Shown: piece after piece, positions 41,771-42,161 of the stretch | Position numbering within the stretch: position 1 is the stretch's first letter | Layout of the letters: the number at the start of each line of letters is the position of its first letter | NCBI GenBank assembly: GCA_023412275.1 | Contig: JAEYNY010000103.1 | Coordinates: 1-42,161 of the forward strand | DNA from: Bacillota bacterium | GTDB taxonomy: Bacteria; Bacillota; Clostridia; Acetivibrionales; DSM-1351 | Direction: 5' to 3' | DNA: 42,161 nucleotides | Notes under the pieces: generated by a model | Told to the model about the DNA's origin: nothing | The model's input: only the letters and a program-made list of their open reading frames with translations | Databases searched by the model: none | Program-made: the position numbers and the translations under genes

Positions 41771-42161
41771 ATGTACACCAGAGTTGCCGTTGAAAGAAAA
41801 CCTCAGCAATCCTTAAGTTCACAATATAGCAATAGTCAGAAAAAACCTTCCGCGTCAAAGTCTGAGGACAAAAAGCCCAAAGTCAGGGTAACGGAATTTT
41901 CTCAAATAATTGCACTGCTTCTAAACGACCCTGATTCAGTCACACGTGATGAATTTATGTTCTTTCAGTCAAAATTGGGCTACAGTCAGACGGTCAGGCT
42001 CATGTCAGAGGGCAGAAAACGTAAACAGTTGGAAAAACGGGGTGAGAAGGTTGATCAAAAGAAAAGTCCTCTTGCCCTTAAGAATAATGATAATAAGGAC
42101 TCTAAAAAGGACACCAATAACGACACCAAAAAGCCTCAGGAGCAAAAGGCATCGCCTACTG
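41771..42161 (+). CDS. Lysine-rich, probably disordered protein (3' partial)
   Basis: ATG at 41771 with AAGGAG seven to eight bases upstream opens a frame that runs to the window end (130 codons). Residues 1-40 are polar (MYTRVAVERKPQQSLSSQYS), 41-95 form a compact segment (VRVTEFSQIIALLLNDPDSV, FFQSKLGYSQTVRLMSEGRK), and the rest is a Lys/Asp/Asn/Gln repeat-like tail (NNDNKDSKKDTNNDTKK). No signal peptide. I do not recognise it; with the C-terminus missing the family cannot be assigned. Confidence 0.75.
   Translation, partial: MYTRVAVERKPQQSLSSQYSNSQKKPSASKSEDKKPKVRVTEFSQIIALLLNDPDSVTRDEFMFFQSKLGYSQTVRLMSEGRKRKQLEKRGEKVDQKKSPLALKNNDNKDSKKDTNNDTKKPQEQKASPT

Overview
This window is a low-GC, AT-rich stretch of a spore-forming, anaerobic member of the Clostridia. 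Four things support this: a small acid-soluble spore protein (Tlp) gene, an S-layer-homology (SLH) surface protein, a 2-hydroxyacyl-CoA dehydratase-type protein with its ATP-driven activator, and a SpoVB-type flippase. A relative of Ruminiclostridium / clostridial cluster III is plausible, but that is an impression and not a measurement. I see no rRNA, tRNA, CRISPR array, insertion sequence or complete prophage.

Layout. 1-2.6 kb: an aldo/keto reductase with a C-terminal two-cluster ferredoxin domain (5' end cut by the window), then a convergent GT-C-type membrane glycosyltransferase. 2.7-4.7 kb: a promoter, a structured leader with an intrinsic terminator, then an overlapping pair encoding a single 2-hydroxyacyl-CoA dehydratase/benzoyl-CoA-reductase-like subunit and its ASKHA activator. 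4.8-5.4 kb: a small gene that seems to start at ATT, then tlp. 5.4-7.0 kb (minus): an NSS amino-acid transporter with its 34-residue MetS-like small subunit. 7.3-10.1 kb: an alpha/beta hydrolase, an unknown protein with a hemerythrin-domain protein, and an Frm2-like nitroreductase.

10.2-20.1 kb is a surface-protein region. Three tandem miniature tail-collar (MdpB-like) genes are divergent from a signal-less discoidin/cadherin-like protein. Next come a 1658-residue Calx-beta/SLH protein and a convergent secreted M4 (thermolysin-family) metalloprotease. The control region between the divergent genes holds a TTGACA/TATAAT promoter and a perfect 6-5-6 palindrome.

20.3-32.7 kb is mostly housekeeping: a DEAD-box helicase, a HAD phosphatase with glycerol-1-phosphate dehydrogenase, L-lactate dehydrogenase, a membrane diguanylate cyclase, bacteriohemerythrin, a NADH oxidase-type flavoprotein, an MFS exporter, a second HAD phosphatase, a frameshifted SpoVB-family flippase, and a DUF1294 protein.

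32.9-42.2 kb: an FHA / FtsW-RodA / class B penicillin-binding protein operon for cell-wall synthesis; a small YjfB-family gene; a one-carbon/methionine pair (homocysteine methyltransferase-methylene-THF reductase fusion plus a separate pterin-binding methyltransferase); an acyl-CoA synthetase overlapping an inositol-monophosphatase-family gene; and the start of a lysine-rich, probably disordered protein that runs off the end.

The best candidates for something undescribed are (i) the dehydratase/activator pair under a leader-terminator RNA and (ii) the mini-collar / discoidin-cadherin divergent locus, whose proteins look extracellular but carry no signal peptide.
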